DNA of 64,000 nucleotides from Lepiota brunneoincarnata (lineage: Eukaryota > Basidiomycota > Agaricomycetes > Agaricales > Agaricaceae), in NCBI GenBank assembly GCA_023014365.1, contig JAEBUN010000016.1:124001-188000 (forward strand). Reading direction: 5' to 3'. The notes beneath the pieces were generated by a model, which was not told where the DNA came from, did no database searches, and saw only the letters and a list, made by a program, of their open reading frames with translations. A program made the position numbers and the translations under genes. Shown in pieces: positions 21,603 to 33,899 of the stretch. How positions within the stretch are numbered: the first letter of the stretch is position 1; every line of letters begins with the position of its first letter.

Positions 21603-24600
21603 ATCGCTGCCGCCGAGTTCATATTCTTTTAAAAATTTAGCGATCATCCCGGCTTGGGCCTATCCAGACTAGGGCACATGTCCCGACGATCACCCAGATC
21701 GACAAACTCGGCAGTGGCTTCAACGATAATCATAGTGCTGACCCGAGGTCAATACTCTTGGAGGGCACGACGGCTGGTTACTAAGTCCTGCACGGAGAAG
21801 AAGCTCAACAAACTTATCTTGCTGACTACAAGATCCCTAGTCTGCTGTACCATACATTATCCCTTGGTCATGGGTGTATAGCCCAGTCATTATCCACCAA
21901 CAACATAGATCGCGTGCTCTCCTCTCTCAAGTTTTCCGCCTTCGAGGTTAGGAAATCCTTATATCTACCCGGTGGGAGTAAGCGGATCCGGTCCCCGGAC
22001 GGCTTCTTGAGCGGGGCCGGCGGGTATATATACTACACGGGTATCGATAAGTTCCACAGTCGCAATGATCTTCCAATCTGGCAGCACCAGCCCCTTCCCT
22101 GCCATTGAAACTACCAGCTCCTTGAGCCCAAAGTTTATCCAGTAGCTAGCGGCGTGGGTGAGCAAATTCTAGGCGCCATCCCCCCTTGCATCCATTACGC
22201 TCGTATCACGCCTTGTCAACCAATCCCACACTGGTTCGTGATCACCCTGCAACTGCTGTTGCGTCTCCATCCCTGATACTCTCCGAACGCACCATACAAA
22301 CAACAAGCCCGTGACACAAAATGCGCTACCCACCAAAGCGCGGGTAATACCCGTGGTATCGATAAAGCACATGCAGCAGAATGCGACTAGGAATGATAGC
22401 ATCCTGCAGGTTTTTTTTGGACCTGGATTCGTGGGAATGAGGTGGTGGAATGGACTTACGCCCAGATGAGCAATGCATAGGGTAGACTATGTAAAATTGC
22501 CAGGGTCTCCACTGCAGAGATGGAATGATGCTTCTCGTATAAATATCGAACCTACGGTTAGACTGCTTCAATTATATTATTCTCTGCTGAGATCAGAAGG
22601 TACAGCTCACATTAAATTCGGTTCTGTTTGTCTTGAGTAACAACAGACCAGTCACGATGCTGCCAATACTAAACACAATTGATAGATAGCAGGCAATTTG
22701 GCCCGGGTGACGGTGCGCGGGCGGATCATTTTCGTCAATGCTCTGGATCGAAAGGAAAGCAACGTTCGCATTCAGAGTCACCGTGGCCTTGCGACGAGTT
22801 AGTCATCGAAGAACGGTCCAGAGGGAGGGATGCTCACGTATAATATAAAATCCTTCCACTGGTGTGTCAGCCTCCTACTTACTGTTTTCCAGGCTGGGAC
22901 GTGCATAATCTGGTCCTACCCATATCTTCTCGAGTGCCCCTAAGTGATGTGCGGGCGCAGACAAAAGAAGAGGGGATAAGATACGGATAAGTAGTGTCCG
23001 TCGGTTGGCATCTCCGTGAATAGATCGATCGCGAGACAGTCGGACTGCCGGTTGTCCGTAAAAATGATAAAAGCGTTCTCGGGCTGAGAGTCACGGATGG
23101 ATTATTTGTGGGTCTAGGGATACGCTAAGAGTGGGTTCTCACTGAAGCAGAACATGAGTCTCCCGAAGAGAGATGAGGCACCAATTGATGGTCCGTGACA
23201 TCCAAATGTTCTTAGAATAAGCGGGTTTCGTCGTCGATGGATTTTGTTCGTAGTTGATATAAGTCCCACTTACTCATGAGGGTATTGACCCATTTCAAAG
23301 TCTTGTTCAGATCTTCCTGACCGAAAGGAGAGGTGGAATACGTTCGGGCTAGCGTATCTACACGGGAATTGGTATGATCGTGCCGATTCAGGGGCTGGAA
23401 TCAACTGAAAAATGAATGCTTACCCCCAAGGTTGTGCAAAATGATGTCCCGTAATTCTTGGATGGTGGATGGTTCTAACTTGATTGACGAAGGGAAGAAG
23501 TGGCAGTGGAACCTGGCATCTCCCTTATTCCCTGCCACCGATAGTTGTAAGGGAATGGACTAACCAGTACTGAGCCTCTATCTCATGCCCTATATTACAT
23601 CGATCAGTGACTGTGGTCGGGGCTAATCGACGGAGGGAAACTTACGAAGATGAGTCTTGCAGTTAACACCCCTAACACCACTCTCGAAAGAACTCCCGTG
23701 AAAATAGTCCAACCAGAATATCGTCCTCCTGGCGTGATCGACAAGATAGTACTGGCAAATGTAGCCCCCAGTGTATGTCCCCTGTTTCTTGTCATACTTG
23801 TCTCCGTCGTTGGGTATCAGATCCAATATGAGGTCACATTGGCTTAAAAGACTCTTATGGCCGGTGGTGGACAGGAAATGTCGAATTACTCCAAGATGTG
23901 ACTGTAAGTGCTTGTAGATATCACGATCGTAGATGTAAGCATCCGTATAAATTCGCTAAGTATACGACGTTTTTTAAATCAAATCCACGAGGAGCGGATA
24001 TCGAGCAGACGTGGCAACGTACCTCATAGTTCATGGGAACAATATACTGAGCCCTCGGGATGGAAGTGCTGGACCCAACCTGGGGGCCTCCAAACTCTCA
24101 AGTGAAACGTTGCCGGATCAGCAGTTGAAGGGAGGGTGTGAGGGGTGGAAACTACTCACGGTTCAAATGACCTCGTCAATGGCTCAAGTCTGATGTCTGT
24201 TTCCGTCTTGTTTCTGATTACGATACCCGGCTCAGAACAAACGGACGACAAGTAAGAGAGAACCAACGCACATGAGAACCATACAGTCGCCCCTGCTCCT
24301 GCTCAAACCCTCTGGGTGTACTGGGGTTATGGCAGCGTTCCCCAAATGTTGAGAAAGCGGCGGTGGTTCGAGGATCTTCAGAGGGGCTGGGGCTTTCACC
24401 CAGGGGGGCTGAAAGTGCGCTGAGACAGGAAGAGAAACATCAGCTTTGGAAATCGACCTCTTCCCTTCGATGGACTATAGTAGGGGTCCTCGTAGTGTGG
24501 TGAAATGTTCCGGTACGGGAAGGGGACCTAGAAGAATGATATGGGGGAAATCCATGAGAGTGGGAGGATGGAGATGAGTAATAGTCGGAGTGGAGGGCGG

Positions 24601-25611
24601 GGACGGGGGTAGGAGATGGTGAAATAGATATAGTTTTACGAGAGCGGGAGCGTGAGCTGCTAGTTGACGCGGGTCTTCCACGGCTCTCAATGTCGGAATT
24701 ACTACTGTTGTCATTGAGACGAAATTTAGGGATCTGCTGGGGAGGTGACATCTCCTCCGGAGAGCTGGTTAGTTGTCTGGGACCGGAAGCAGATGGAACG
24801 TCCAGAGGGGAATGTGTCCCATCACTGGGAGGGGAATTCACCAAGCCGGCCGGGGGACTGGCTTGGTGGAAGAACGAACATGCGATTGTGGCATTTGTCG
24901 AGCTGATATTATAGCCTGTTCCGTCACTGCGGGGTGGGTGTATCTTGTCTCCCGTGTGCAGCTCGTGTGATGTATGGGATAGGAATAACGACGTAATCGG
25001 TTTCAAGAAAGATAGATGTCGAAAAGGGCAGCGGCCGGAACCATTCTTGCGCCAGGAATGCGTGATGATACGGATTAGTGCAAGGACGAGTCTTCGAAGG
25101 AGCTGGGAGAGCATATCTTGTTCATTCTAGGGGGGGGTGCGGTGAGTAGGCGCGTAGAAATACAACTTGGGATGTAACAGCATGTTGGCTGATGGAAATC
25201 CTGACCGAACCCAGAAACCCAAAAGTGCAATGAGCGTTTGTTGTTTTGGAGTATGGGCAGTGTAACTCAACATCACTTGAGGAGTAATCGATCAGCGGGC
25301 TAATCATCACAAAGAGTTCTCACAGTCATCATCCAACTGCTTCTTCCGCGTCTATCCATCCCACCCATGGCGAAGAAGAAATCCTCCACCTCAACTGCCA
25401 AGGCAAAGGAGAGGGATACAACATCGGAAGGCGGAGACGACTCTAGTTCCAAATCAAAGGTACAATCACTCTCATCCTTCGAGGACGTATTCGCCTAACA
25501 GATTCATCACCCGACACACAGCTGAAAGCAGCCACAGCTATCAATGTTCGCCACATCCTCTGCGAGAAGCACTCCAAAGCAATGGAAGCACTTGGGAAGA
25601 TCAAGGTGCCA
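21603..25611. repeat. Tandem duplication copy B (4.0 kb)
   Basis: It starts inside sequence equivalent to the DUF6534 stop region (GCTGCC...TTCATATTCTTTTAAAA) and continues through the second WW gene to PIN4, where it merges with the intact gene. It lacks both TIR elements found in copy A. Confidence 0.92.
22169..25114 (-). pseudogene. WW-domain membrane protein, copy B, frameshifted
   Basis: This copy has the same exon order and nearly the same protein as copy A, including YYLVDHARRTIFWLDYF and the C-terminal TM segments. In exon 1, copy A reads GAAGAGTCGATTTCC. Copy B has one extra G on the coding strand (plus-strand CC at 24457-24458), giving REEVDFQS then a stop and removing the WW domain and TM region. 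Copy B also has in-frame differences in the Ser/Pro region. It is probably a pseudogene unless the extra base is an error. Confidence 0.7.
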
Positions 25612-25952
25612 CGTCCCCATCCAGAGTCCATCTTCCCTTCAGAACACTCATTATACTTGCGCTACAGGACGGCGAATCATTCAGCAAGGTAGCTCAGGAG
25701 TACTCGGAAGATAAAGCCAAAAGTCTGTTACCCTCCCATCTAGAAGCAAATACTGGGCACTGATAATTCACCCCATCCTCCGGTCAACCAGGCGGTGGAA
25801 GTCTCGGATGGATGACACGCGGAAGTATGGTTGGCGCCTTCCAAGATGCTGCCTTTCAGCTTACACCCTCTACGGCCGACAAACCTATCACTTCCGGCCT
25901 TGTCAAGACTAACTTTGGCTACCACATCATCATGGTCGAAGGTCGTCGGTAG
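25367..25952 (+). CDS. PIN4: PIN4 / parvulin-14 peptidyl-prolyl isomerase
   Basis: Exons 25367-25459, 25522-25605, 25668-25722 and 25792-25952 total 393 nt (130 aa), the usual Par14 length. The basic Ser/Lys-rich N-terminus ([17 protein letters not shown]) is followed by the rotamase fold: [54 protein letters not shown] and [14 protein letters not shown] at the end. Par14 homologues act in pre-ribosome processing in the nucleus. All introns are GT-AG and no lesion is seen. This is the intact copy next to the tandem duplication that truncated its partner. Confidence 0.95.
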
Positions 25953-26249
25953 CATGGCCCTGCTAGCCAAGTCTGGAAAGGTTAAGATGATACCACTCTG
26001 TCCATCCGACCCACTGCCCACACTGACATCCATTACTATCTCATCGCTCTTATGCTTTTACAAACCTGTATAACTATCTGTACCAGTATTATCGCTGCTC
26101 ATGGAATTCTAAGATGATGGCAGCTGGCGAGAATTGAAAAGAAAAAAAAAATAAGGATAAAGTGCAGCACTGAAGGACGAAACATCGAAGTAATAGAGTC
26201 GCATCTCTCAACGTTCAAAACACGAATTATGAGTACAATACTCGAGCGT

Positions 26250-29200
26250 TCAAGGACTATTCTTCAGAACCGGATACGGATTTCCCCTGATCACCTTCCG
26301 CCTGGAGAGGGTGCGGCGACCCCCTCTCGGAGCCCTCTCCAACGTATTCCCACTTTTGGGACTCTTCAAAGGCATCGGGGGAGGTGGTGGTAGAACAATC
26401 TGTACGATCCGATCGAAAAGGCGAGATGGCGAGTCAGGACGACCCGTGGGCGGGGGTCCCGAGTTTCGGGCGCGTTTCCGATTTGCATTGGTCGAGGATT
26501 TGAGTGTGGTTGCATGGGAAGGGCAACAGGTCCTGCATGTTTTGCACACCCCTCGATAATTCCTGGGGCAGTGTAAGTGCCTGGCCCGCACTAGACTCCC
26601 TTTTATTATTGGAGTGTAAGGAATTGATACCCGGCGACAAGTTAGCGCCTCTTGGCGCTGGAAGGGGTATGGATGGCGGGGGTAGGAGCGGAGGTGAAGC
26701 CCAAACCACCGGCGGTGAGGGATCTTGGTGTCCTAGAGGACTAGCTCGATGTCCATGTTGGTAGGCGTCATTTGGAAGGACAAAATCCTACCAGCGGTAC
26801 TTTCAGTACCGATGCCACTCCACCCAAGGAGATATGGAACCAACCTGGGCAGAGACGGAGGAAGCCGTCCCAGGATCACGCTGCGTGGTCGAAGGATCCA
26901 GACTTGGAACGGAAACCGGAAAAGCGCCTGGGTAGATGAAGAAAGAAAAGGAAGCGGAGCGCATGGTCAAGATGAAGAAACGACTGATTGCGATGGCCAC
27001 CGACTTTTGACTTGCTCAGGTATCTGAATAAACAGTGGCGCCGGTGCTTTCCCCGCCGCCGGTGTCGACACATCTGGTAAAGGAGTGGATTCCATCTCGG
27101 GCGTCGTGGGCTCGTCCTCCACGGTTGCTGCAGACTTAACTTTGCGCGTCCGTTTCGCTCGTTTGGCAGGGCGAGGATCCGGTTCCTTCCCGGATATGAC
27201 TACAATTAATCCAACGTATGTCTGAAATATCATGGCACATACAGGGTTGTCTTCCTCGGTTTCATCTTGAGTCAGAGACATAGTTCGACTGGGCGGTGCC
27301 GTCGACGATGCAACAGCAGTTGCAACACGACGCCGCCGGGCCTTGGCCTCAGGCTCAGGGGTTGGTGTGGCAGTCGGGGTTTTCTCCACCTGTATTGGTG
27401 CTGCAATCCGCTTGCTCGGGGGTCTGCCCGGGCCCCGCTTCTCGCCCTCAGGCTTAGACTCGGAAATGTCCTTGTCCTTTGACTTTCGTCCACGAGCAGA
27501 TCTGTTATTGTGCGATTGCGCAGCGGAGGATGATCCAGAATCTCGATGTACCTCTTCATCATGTCTCTGGATATCAGTGAGCAACGCGTTACCCTTTCGC
27601 TTTCCTGCACCTCTCCTTCTCCGCTTAGGACCCAACTTTGATACCACCTTCCTGAAGTCGATGAGGCCTTTCTTGTGCAGGTAATAATAGTCAACACATT
27701 GTGCAGAGGTTTTATTGGGAAGACAATCCGCAATGATGCCGAACTGTTTAGGGTGAGCGGCGTATCTATCGAGAAAGATATTCTTCTCGTCTTCCGTCCA
27801 ATCGTGGATGCCAGTACAAGGGGCATAATACTCGACCGGATCCTCGACTCGATGACTCGTATCGTCGAATGCATAGTCGAGTTTGCCGTTTGTAACACAG
27901 ACCATGTCTGGGACGGTAGCCAGGTTCCTTTGTGACAGATGATTGGGATCTGTAGCATCATTGTTTTCGAGACTCGCAAGGATTTGTTCCATTTCCAAAT
28001 CTGACCGTACAGCATCGCCTAGGTTCGCCGACCTTCGCGTCGTCCTCCCAATCGGCATTGTTTCACCTTCGAGGATACTCGGCTTGGCCTGTTCGTTCAG
28101 TGCATGGCAGTGAGCAGCCCAACTCTCCTGTAACTGAATATATTGCTGTCGCAAATACTGGGCTTTATTAATGATATTGGTCTGGCGTTGTGAGAGGTAT
28201 CTTGTCAATGATGGCTTCAGTCTCTCGAAGTTTTGCATCCGTTTGTCAAATTGGGAACCAGTCATGACATCCCGGAAAACTGCTTCAGCATCGGACTCCT
28301 CCTTAATTCTGGGGTCAGGGCTCGGCACCAAAGCTAGGTTTGCCATTAAGACAGGACTAATACGCTCTTCGCGTGTTTGTCGATCGCAGAGCAATCTAGT
28401 CATGACAACTACTCGAAGGGCTTCCTTTGTTGAATATTGAGCCTCGGTGGAGCGGAGGGCCCCCGAAAAGGGTGAGGGAGCCGCGCTGGAGGATAAGGAA
28501 TTTGCAAGGGCGCCCTTGTTTATGATACCTCCGGTGGGTCCGGCACTTAGGCTTGAAGCCAGGGCATTAGCATCCTTCTCGGCTGGTTGGGCCTTCACGG
28601 TTGTCTGAACGGTCATACTCTCGTCCACTAGTGATTCGACAGAAACGTGTTCGGGACCAGGCTTCGGACTGATATCCACTACTTGAATCTCTCGAGTAGA
28701 AGTGCCTGTCCCTCGATCTTTCAAGGGGTCGAATTGGGATGCAGATAACGGTGAGGGTGGGGGGAAAGGAGCTGAAGCATGAGCCAGAGCAGTCTGAGCC
28801 GATATTTCGAAACATCGCGCAGCAGGTGGCAGAACAGGCACCTCAACGCTGTGATTGGAATCTGTCGAAGGAGACCGTGGCACATCTTGGTGAAGAGATG
28901 AGACAACAAAGCAAATGGGTAGGTCAGATTTTACCTGATGATCGAGTAGGTGGTAATTGAATTTGACTTTGATTGGGGCTGAGATCCATCTGTGATTGAT
29001 CTATTGCGAAAAATTACAGAACAGAACCTAAGGGTTTGATCAACAAGCTTACCTTGTAATATAATTTCATTATCTTCAGCTTGAGAAGGTATTGGATATT
29101 CTGTCTTGACCCAAATGTCCGCAGATGCCAGTTGCTTGACGTCATTGATCAACCGAAGATCGGGTGGATAGCGCAGAGGGGATACATTGTCCGCATATGA

Positions 29201-30477
29201 ATCGAGGTGTTCGGCAGACGCCAAAATTGCGCGGCTCGAGTTCGGTTGTGCTTGGGGGGTGACAGGTGGTACCAGTGGTGGGGACAAGTCACGCTTCTCA
29301 GAATGTAGTGTGGAAGCGATCGAGGAGCGCGAGGAGGGCCTGGACACAAGGCTCTTTGTCCGATTGCTATCAGTATCACCGTGATCTCCAAAGCGATTCC
29401 TCTGTGTAAGCTCGCCCTCATAATTTAATTCATCGGCCGAATGGATACTGCGCTCCTGACTGGGGGTGAAGTTCCGGGAACGTCTACTAGGGCTCCAAAT
29501 GCGCATTCCAGGAGATGCAGAGCCGTGAACAGAGGTGGAGCTCGATAACTGTCGTCCGTGATAGGGCTCATAATGGTTCGAATTTCTCGCATGAATAGGT
29601 GCTGCGGCATCTCTCCGATAGATAGGAGATGAGATTGGCTCGCGGATTGCCGGTGGGGCTCGGGGGTCTTCATAAAGCGGTCGGTAAGAATCAGGGCGTG
29701 CACCATAATGAGAATCTCGAAAAGGTTCTTGGGGAGGTCGGTAGCGATCACCAGCCGCGTAAATAGGGGGGGCACGATTTATCCTGGACTGCTTATTAGG
29801 AGAATTGTCAGAGCTATCCCTCCGGTAGTTTGGGTAGCGATCAATGACAGGGGGTCTGCGAAGGAGTCTCAATCGGATATATCTGCTGCACAGGAAGAAA
29901 AAAAAACACACCCATCTAGCCGTGGAAGTCTATCGACGTGGTCGCGTTTCCATGCATCAGATGGTTCAAATATCCTGGTCGCCATCGTATCGTCCCTTCG
30001 CGGTCGTTCTCGGATAGGGGATGGAGCAAGAGGTTTCCGGTCTTGCCAGGTGGATGGCGTTTTCACTGGGCCATGCCAGGTATTTGGGCGATCCCAGGGT
30101 TCTGTGTCTTGAGGTCGTTGAGGAAAGGGGTAGCGATCGGGGCTCGGGGAGCGATTGTAAAATGTCCCAGTCGAATAATCAGGCCTGTAGGTGTTCGGCC
30201 TGTGGGTGTTGGGGGGTTCATTTCGGTGAGGCAATTCTACTCGGTTGGGGGTATAGCTATCATACGAGAAACGCCGGGGGGTACCAGGGGATGGAGTCCG
30301 GCGTCGTGGGGGATGATTGAAAGACCTCTGTAAACATATTATAAGTTCGTGCACGACAATCTAAGGGGTTATACTAACGTCGTAATTGGGGGTTGAAAAG
30401 CTTCCCGGAGGCCGTCTCTGTTCATATCTTTGATACATTGCTGGGGAGTGCACTATGTCATAGCTGCCAGAAGACAT
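26250..30477 (-). CDS. SNT1: SNT1-like SANT/Myb co-repressor subunit (Set3 complex)
   Basis: Fungal Snt1 is the SMRT/N-CoR-like scaffold of the Set3C histone deacetylase. Exons are 30477-30379, 30327-29912, 29855-29053, 29000-28935 and 28885 onward. The N-terminal half is Arg/Pro/Ser/Tyr-rich and disordered. The fifth exon is open to 26967 and holds EAVFRDVMTGSQFDKRM, then a SANT domain (DWTEDEKNIFLDRYAAHPKQF...ADCLPNKTSAQCVDYYYLHKKGLIDFRK), a GPKRRRRGAGKRKG basic patch and an AT-hook-like RGPGRPPSKR. The second SANT repeat expected in the family is not cleanly readable. Sequence from 26967 to 26250 has tail-like low-complexity frames (for example LPPPPPMPLKSPKSGN) that need extra introns or contain frame breaks. 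The 3' boundary is therefore approximate. Confidence 0.8.
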
Positions 30478-30758
30478 TAGAGGCAGGGACAACGAGGGAA
30501 GAAACGATACGAGATCCCAAGTTGGCAAGACAAAAAAGAAGAAACGGAACAAGTAGCGATATGAATTGAGATCCTAATCTGATGAGGTAGACAGGGACGG
30601 CAGGGTCATGGGCCAGAAATAGTGGGAGAGACTATAAGAAAGCGCAGCGAGGGGACTTGGTAGAAATGGAGGAAAACCAGCCACAGGAGAACCGCTATGT
30701 GTTTGGCCTTGTTGCCTCCGATCCACGTCAACAACATCGAGATCGCTGACGTAAGCAT
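30478..30758. promoter_or_regulatory. Shared divergent promoter, SNT1 / PIG-S
   Basis: Two start codons face away from each other across 281 bp, with no other gene between them. The region probably holds both promoters. No TATA box is evident. Confidence 0.5.
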
Positions 30759-32556
30759 ATGTCCTCCTCCTCCTCTGTCACGCCTAGAGACCCATCGACA
30801 CTCTTCTACCAGTCCAATGCGGTCAAGCGCTCGGTCATAGCTTCCTACTGGATTGTGATCTTTCTTTCAGTGCCTCTATGGTGGTATGCCACCAGCATTC
30901 AGCGCCTGTCGCTCCCAACTAGCCGGATTTCCTCTCATGCACAAAGACACCTTCGAAGTTGCGGTCGATTTGTGTGTTGAGGATAACGGTGTTGCATCAC
31001 ATTTGCAAAAAGCTTTTTCAGAGCAACTTCGCACCGAGTCGGAACGCTGGGAAGGAGTAGTCGTCCGCGTGCATAGCTCGAACGACTGTTGTTTGTCTCC
31101 ACAAAACTAGGCATGTGGCTGGATACTGATTATGGACTAGCTGGGACGTCGTTTTATCGTGTTATGAACGGACCAAACACATTCATTAGGCAGAACGAGA
31201 TCCACCTGCCTTTGTATGACAAACAGAGTGAGCTGATCAACCCCAACTTTCTGCAATTTCGACTTTATTTAACTTGTACCAGAATTATCTTCTATCCCCG
31301 ATCTTCTTGCCACCCTCCTCAATCCCCCGTTCGCGACTCTCAATCAGCATAACCGTGTTGTCCAGTATTCACCTCAATACCGCCTTGCTTTCACCCTATT
31401 AAACGAGGATGCTTCTCTGGGAAGTTCGGCATCGAGCTGGGATATTCAGACAGCCCTCGCACGTGAGTCATCCTCCAAAGGAGTTCGAATAGCAGCAGTA
31501 TTTAGTTCCATTGCAGAAAGGATTGAACCCATTCTCACTAAACTAGAGCCTTTGCACAACTTTACAATAGAAAGCCAGGTCCAATACCACGGACGCCTGG
31601 CATTCCAGCCTCGAGCAATTGGCGACGTATCATACGTTCTGACGCCTGAGGACCTCACCATCTTCATCAATTCTGCCGAATGGTCTCTCTGTACGTTCAT
31701 GACGTTCATGACCTGCACCAGGTCGCTAATCCCCTTTAGCATCAAGCGCGTCCAATGATCCAGTGCTACATTTTGTCTTGTTCATCCCCTCGGCTGCTCG
31801 CCGCCCCCTTCACATCCTAACCGCTGATGGTAACTTCCCAAGCTCTCCAGTCAGCAATCTTTTGACCCTTATCTAGGGCAAATGTCACCTTCAAAATCCT
31901 TCCTCCTCCCTCAATGGGGCGGAATAACCATCTATAACCCTCCAATTGAGAGCTCCGGAGAGAATGCAGATCTGCCGGCACAGGTTAATGACCAAATATT
32001 CCATGAATTTTCTCGGCAGCTCCTCAGTCTCCTTGGTGTCTCACCACTCCCAAGCGATATTCAGCATCATGCACCAGGCCCGTCAGCCCTTTCAACCTGG
32101 CAAATTGATGCACTCATGCGTCGCCGGGCCGTGGAAAATGCCAAAGGGGCACAAGAAACCTTAACAAGCATTGTAAAACTTGTCAATCAGATTGAAAATA
32201 TGCCAGTGAAAGAAGATGTCAAAGGCGACGTGCAAGGTGCACTGGACGCTCTCGAGAAGGTCCGCTTTTGTACTATTTTGTCGTTTATCTATTACATTAT
32301 TCTCTAGATGTTCGCTTCATCATCTCTACAAGAGATATTCAAGTACTCCTCTGAAGCGGCGACACTTGCCTCTCGAGCATTCTTCAATCCGGGGATGCTG
32401 GCGTTGCTCTATTTCCCTGCTGAGCACAAATACGCCGTGTACACACCACTTTTCGCGAGCGCTGTTATTCCACTATTCGTTGCTGCGCTGAAAGAAGTTT
32501 TAGCATGGAAGAGACGGAGAGCTGCAACTTCTACTGCCACCACAACGAAGTCATGA
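30759..32556 (+). CDS. GPI17: GPI transamidase subunit PIG-S (Gpi17-like), 5' third frame-broken
   Basis: PIG-S is an ER membrane subunit of the complex that attaches GPI anchors. The start at 30759 encodes SNAVKRSVIASYWIVIFLSVPLWWYATSIQRLSLPTSR, the N-terminal TM typical of the family. Further on are VVQYSPQYRLAFTLLNED, LHNFTIESQVQYHGRLAFQ, NSAEWSL, HFVLFIPSA, LLPQWGGITIYNPP, QLLSLLGV, AQETLTSIVKLVNQIENMPV, SRAFFNPGMLALLYFPAEHKYAVYTPLF and a C-terminal TM, ending at 32556. Introns near 31692-31739, 31831-31876 and 32260-32308 are GT-AG. The reading frame changes near 30930, 31080 and 31270 without splice sites. The 3' two-thirds is clean, so the gene is either recently damaged or has assembly indels. 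Confidence 0.8.
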
Positions 32557-33899
32557 TGCTGATTCGATTGCCTTGAGCTATCCCCACTTCCATTTAGATC
32601 ACTCACCACTGATAGATAGACGCAAACTATTCTTGTAATTTCTATCCAGAACGTGTGTGATTACAGCGGGTTGCCCTGCTGCACTCTTGAATTGCCACCA
32701 TACCCTACCACGCTTGTGCAATCATTATCAGGGCGAATCGTTAACAAAGGAAACTGTTATCAAAGTATCCTCGTGCTTCGTAGCATTCCACTACTTTACC
32801 ATTGACCCCTGAGGCCGCTATTGTTTTGACATTGCGTGTGCCTCCCCCCCTCTCCGTCCCGCCCACATCATGTAGCAAATCCTGTCAGCGAGTATTCCAC
32901 TTGATCCGAAAAGCAGCTGCTATCGTGCGAACTCTTAACGCTAGCTGAACCAACTCCGCATAGGTGGCCATGGCAACAACTGGGTTTCCCCAGCATCATG
33001 AAATGTCTATAATTACTCGAGCGCTGCGCAGCCCCACCCCTTTGCGTCTGTCCGGACTACGTATGGCAGGACCAAGCTTGAAGCCCTCAGAGCCTCCCGT
33101 AACCGCAATGTCACAACCAGTAGGCGTTGACCCCACAGCCACCACGTTTAATGGCCTGTGGCTCATTCCCATGGCTGTTCCTGCTCCAGGACATGACCCT
33201 CACCAAGTTGGGATGAACGCCAGTACAGGATTCAACAGCCTTACGCCTAGTATATGACGGGTACACACCGATGCACAACGAGAGTTATCTGATGAAAAAC
33301 GGCAGACCAGGATTTTCTGAGCCCTCTTCTGATGCTTCTGATAGCCTCTATATTTCTTCTCTACTTGATACGTCAAGTGCTTCTCAACTCGCTATCGTTC
33401 CATTATTCGCCTTCAGGTGCTTGAAAACGTTACCGACATAATACATTTGCTAGGGACCACCGCGGAAGTTAACATACAAACACAAGCTCAGTAAAAAAAG
33501 TGGTGCCCGCCCTACAGTAGATGTTGAACAGAATTAGGGCTCGATCTGTTTGACTCGACGTCCTTGTCAGTGAATGAGTTGATCACATAATAAACAGAAC
33601 AACAGTCATGCCAAAGGCTATGACCGCATACTCGAACACCAGCTTGGCCTCTAAGGTTAGACACCCCACTGTGTGGCTCAAAAGTTCCAGAAACCTGGAG
33701 CGGACGAGGGCCGCAGTGACGAATCGCGGCACCAGCCAACCCTTTGAAATCCTCGTAAGCGGGCTATTTCGGATGTTTACAGGTTTACATAGGCATGGGT
33801 CTTTCCAACATCACAGGTCTGCGACCCCGATTGGCAATGTTGACACGACAGTTTAACGTTTCAGCGTTCCAGGACTTGACTTGATCATAACAATGATAG
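32557..33899. other. No supported gene
   Basis: This 1.3-kb gap holds a 97-codon plus ORF (32964-33257) without a recognisable family. Around 33590-33740 on the minus strand a hydrophobic patch (LEAKLVFEYAVIAFGMTVVLFIM) could be a decayed membrane-protein remnant. Neither is supported as a gene. Confidence 0.5.

Noticed and set aside
27267..27935. Plus-strand ORFs inside SNT1
   Set aside because: They are antisense to a clear SANT-domain exon; no independent signal.
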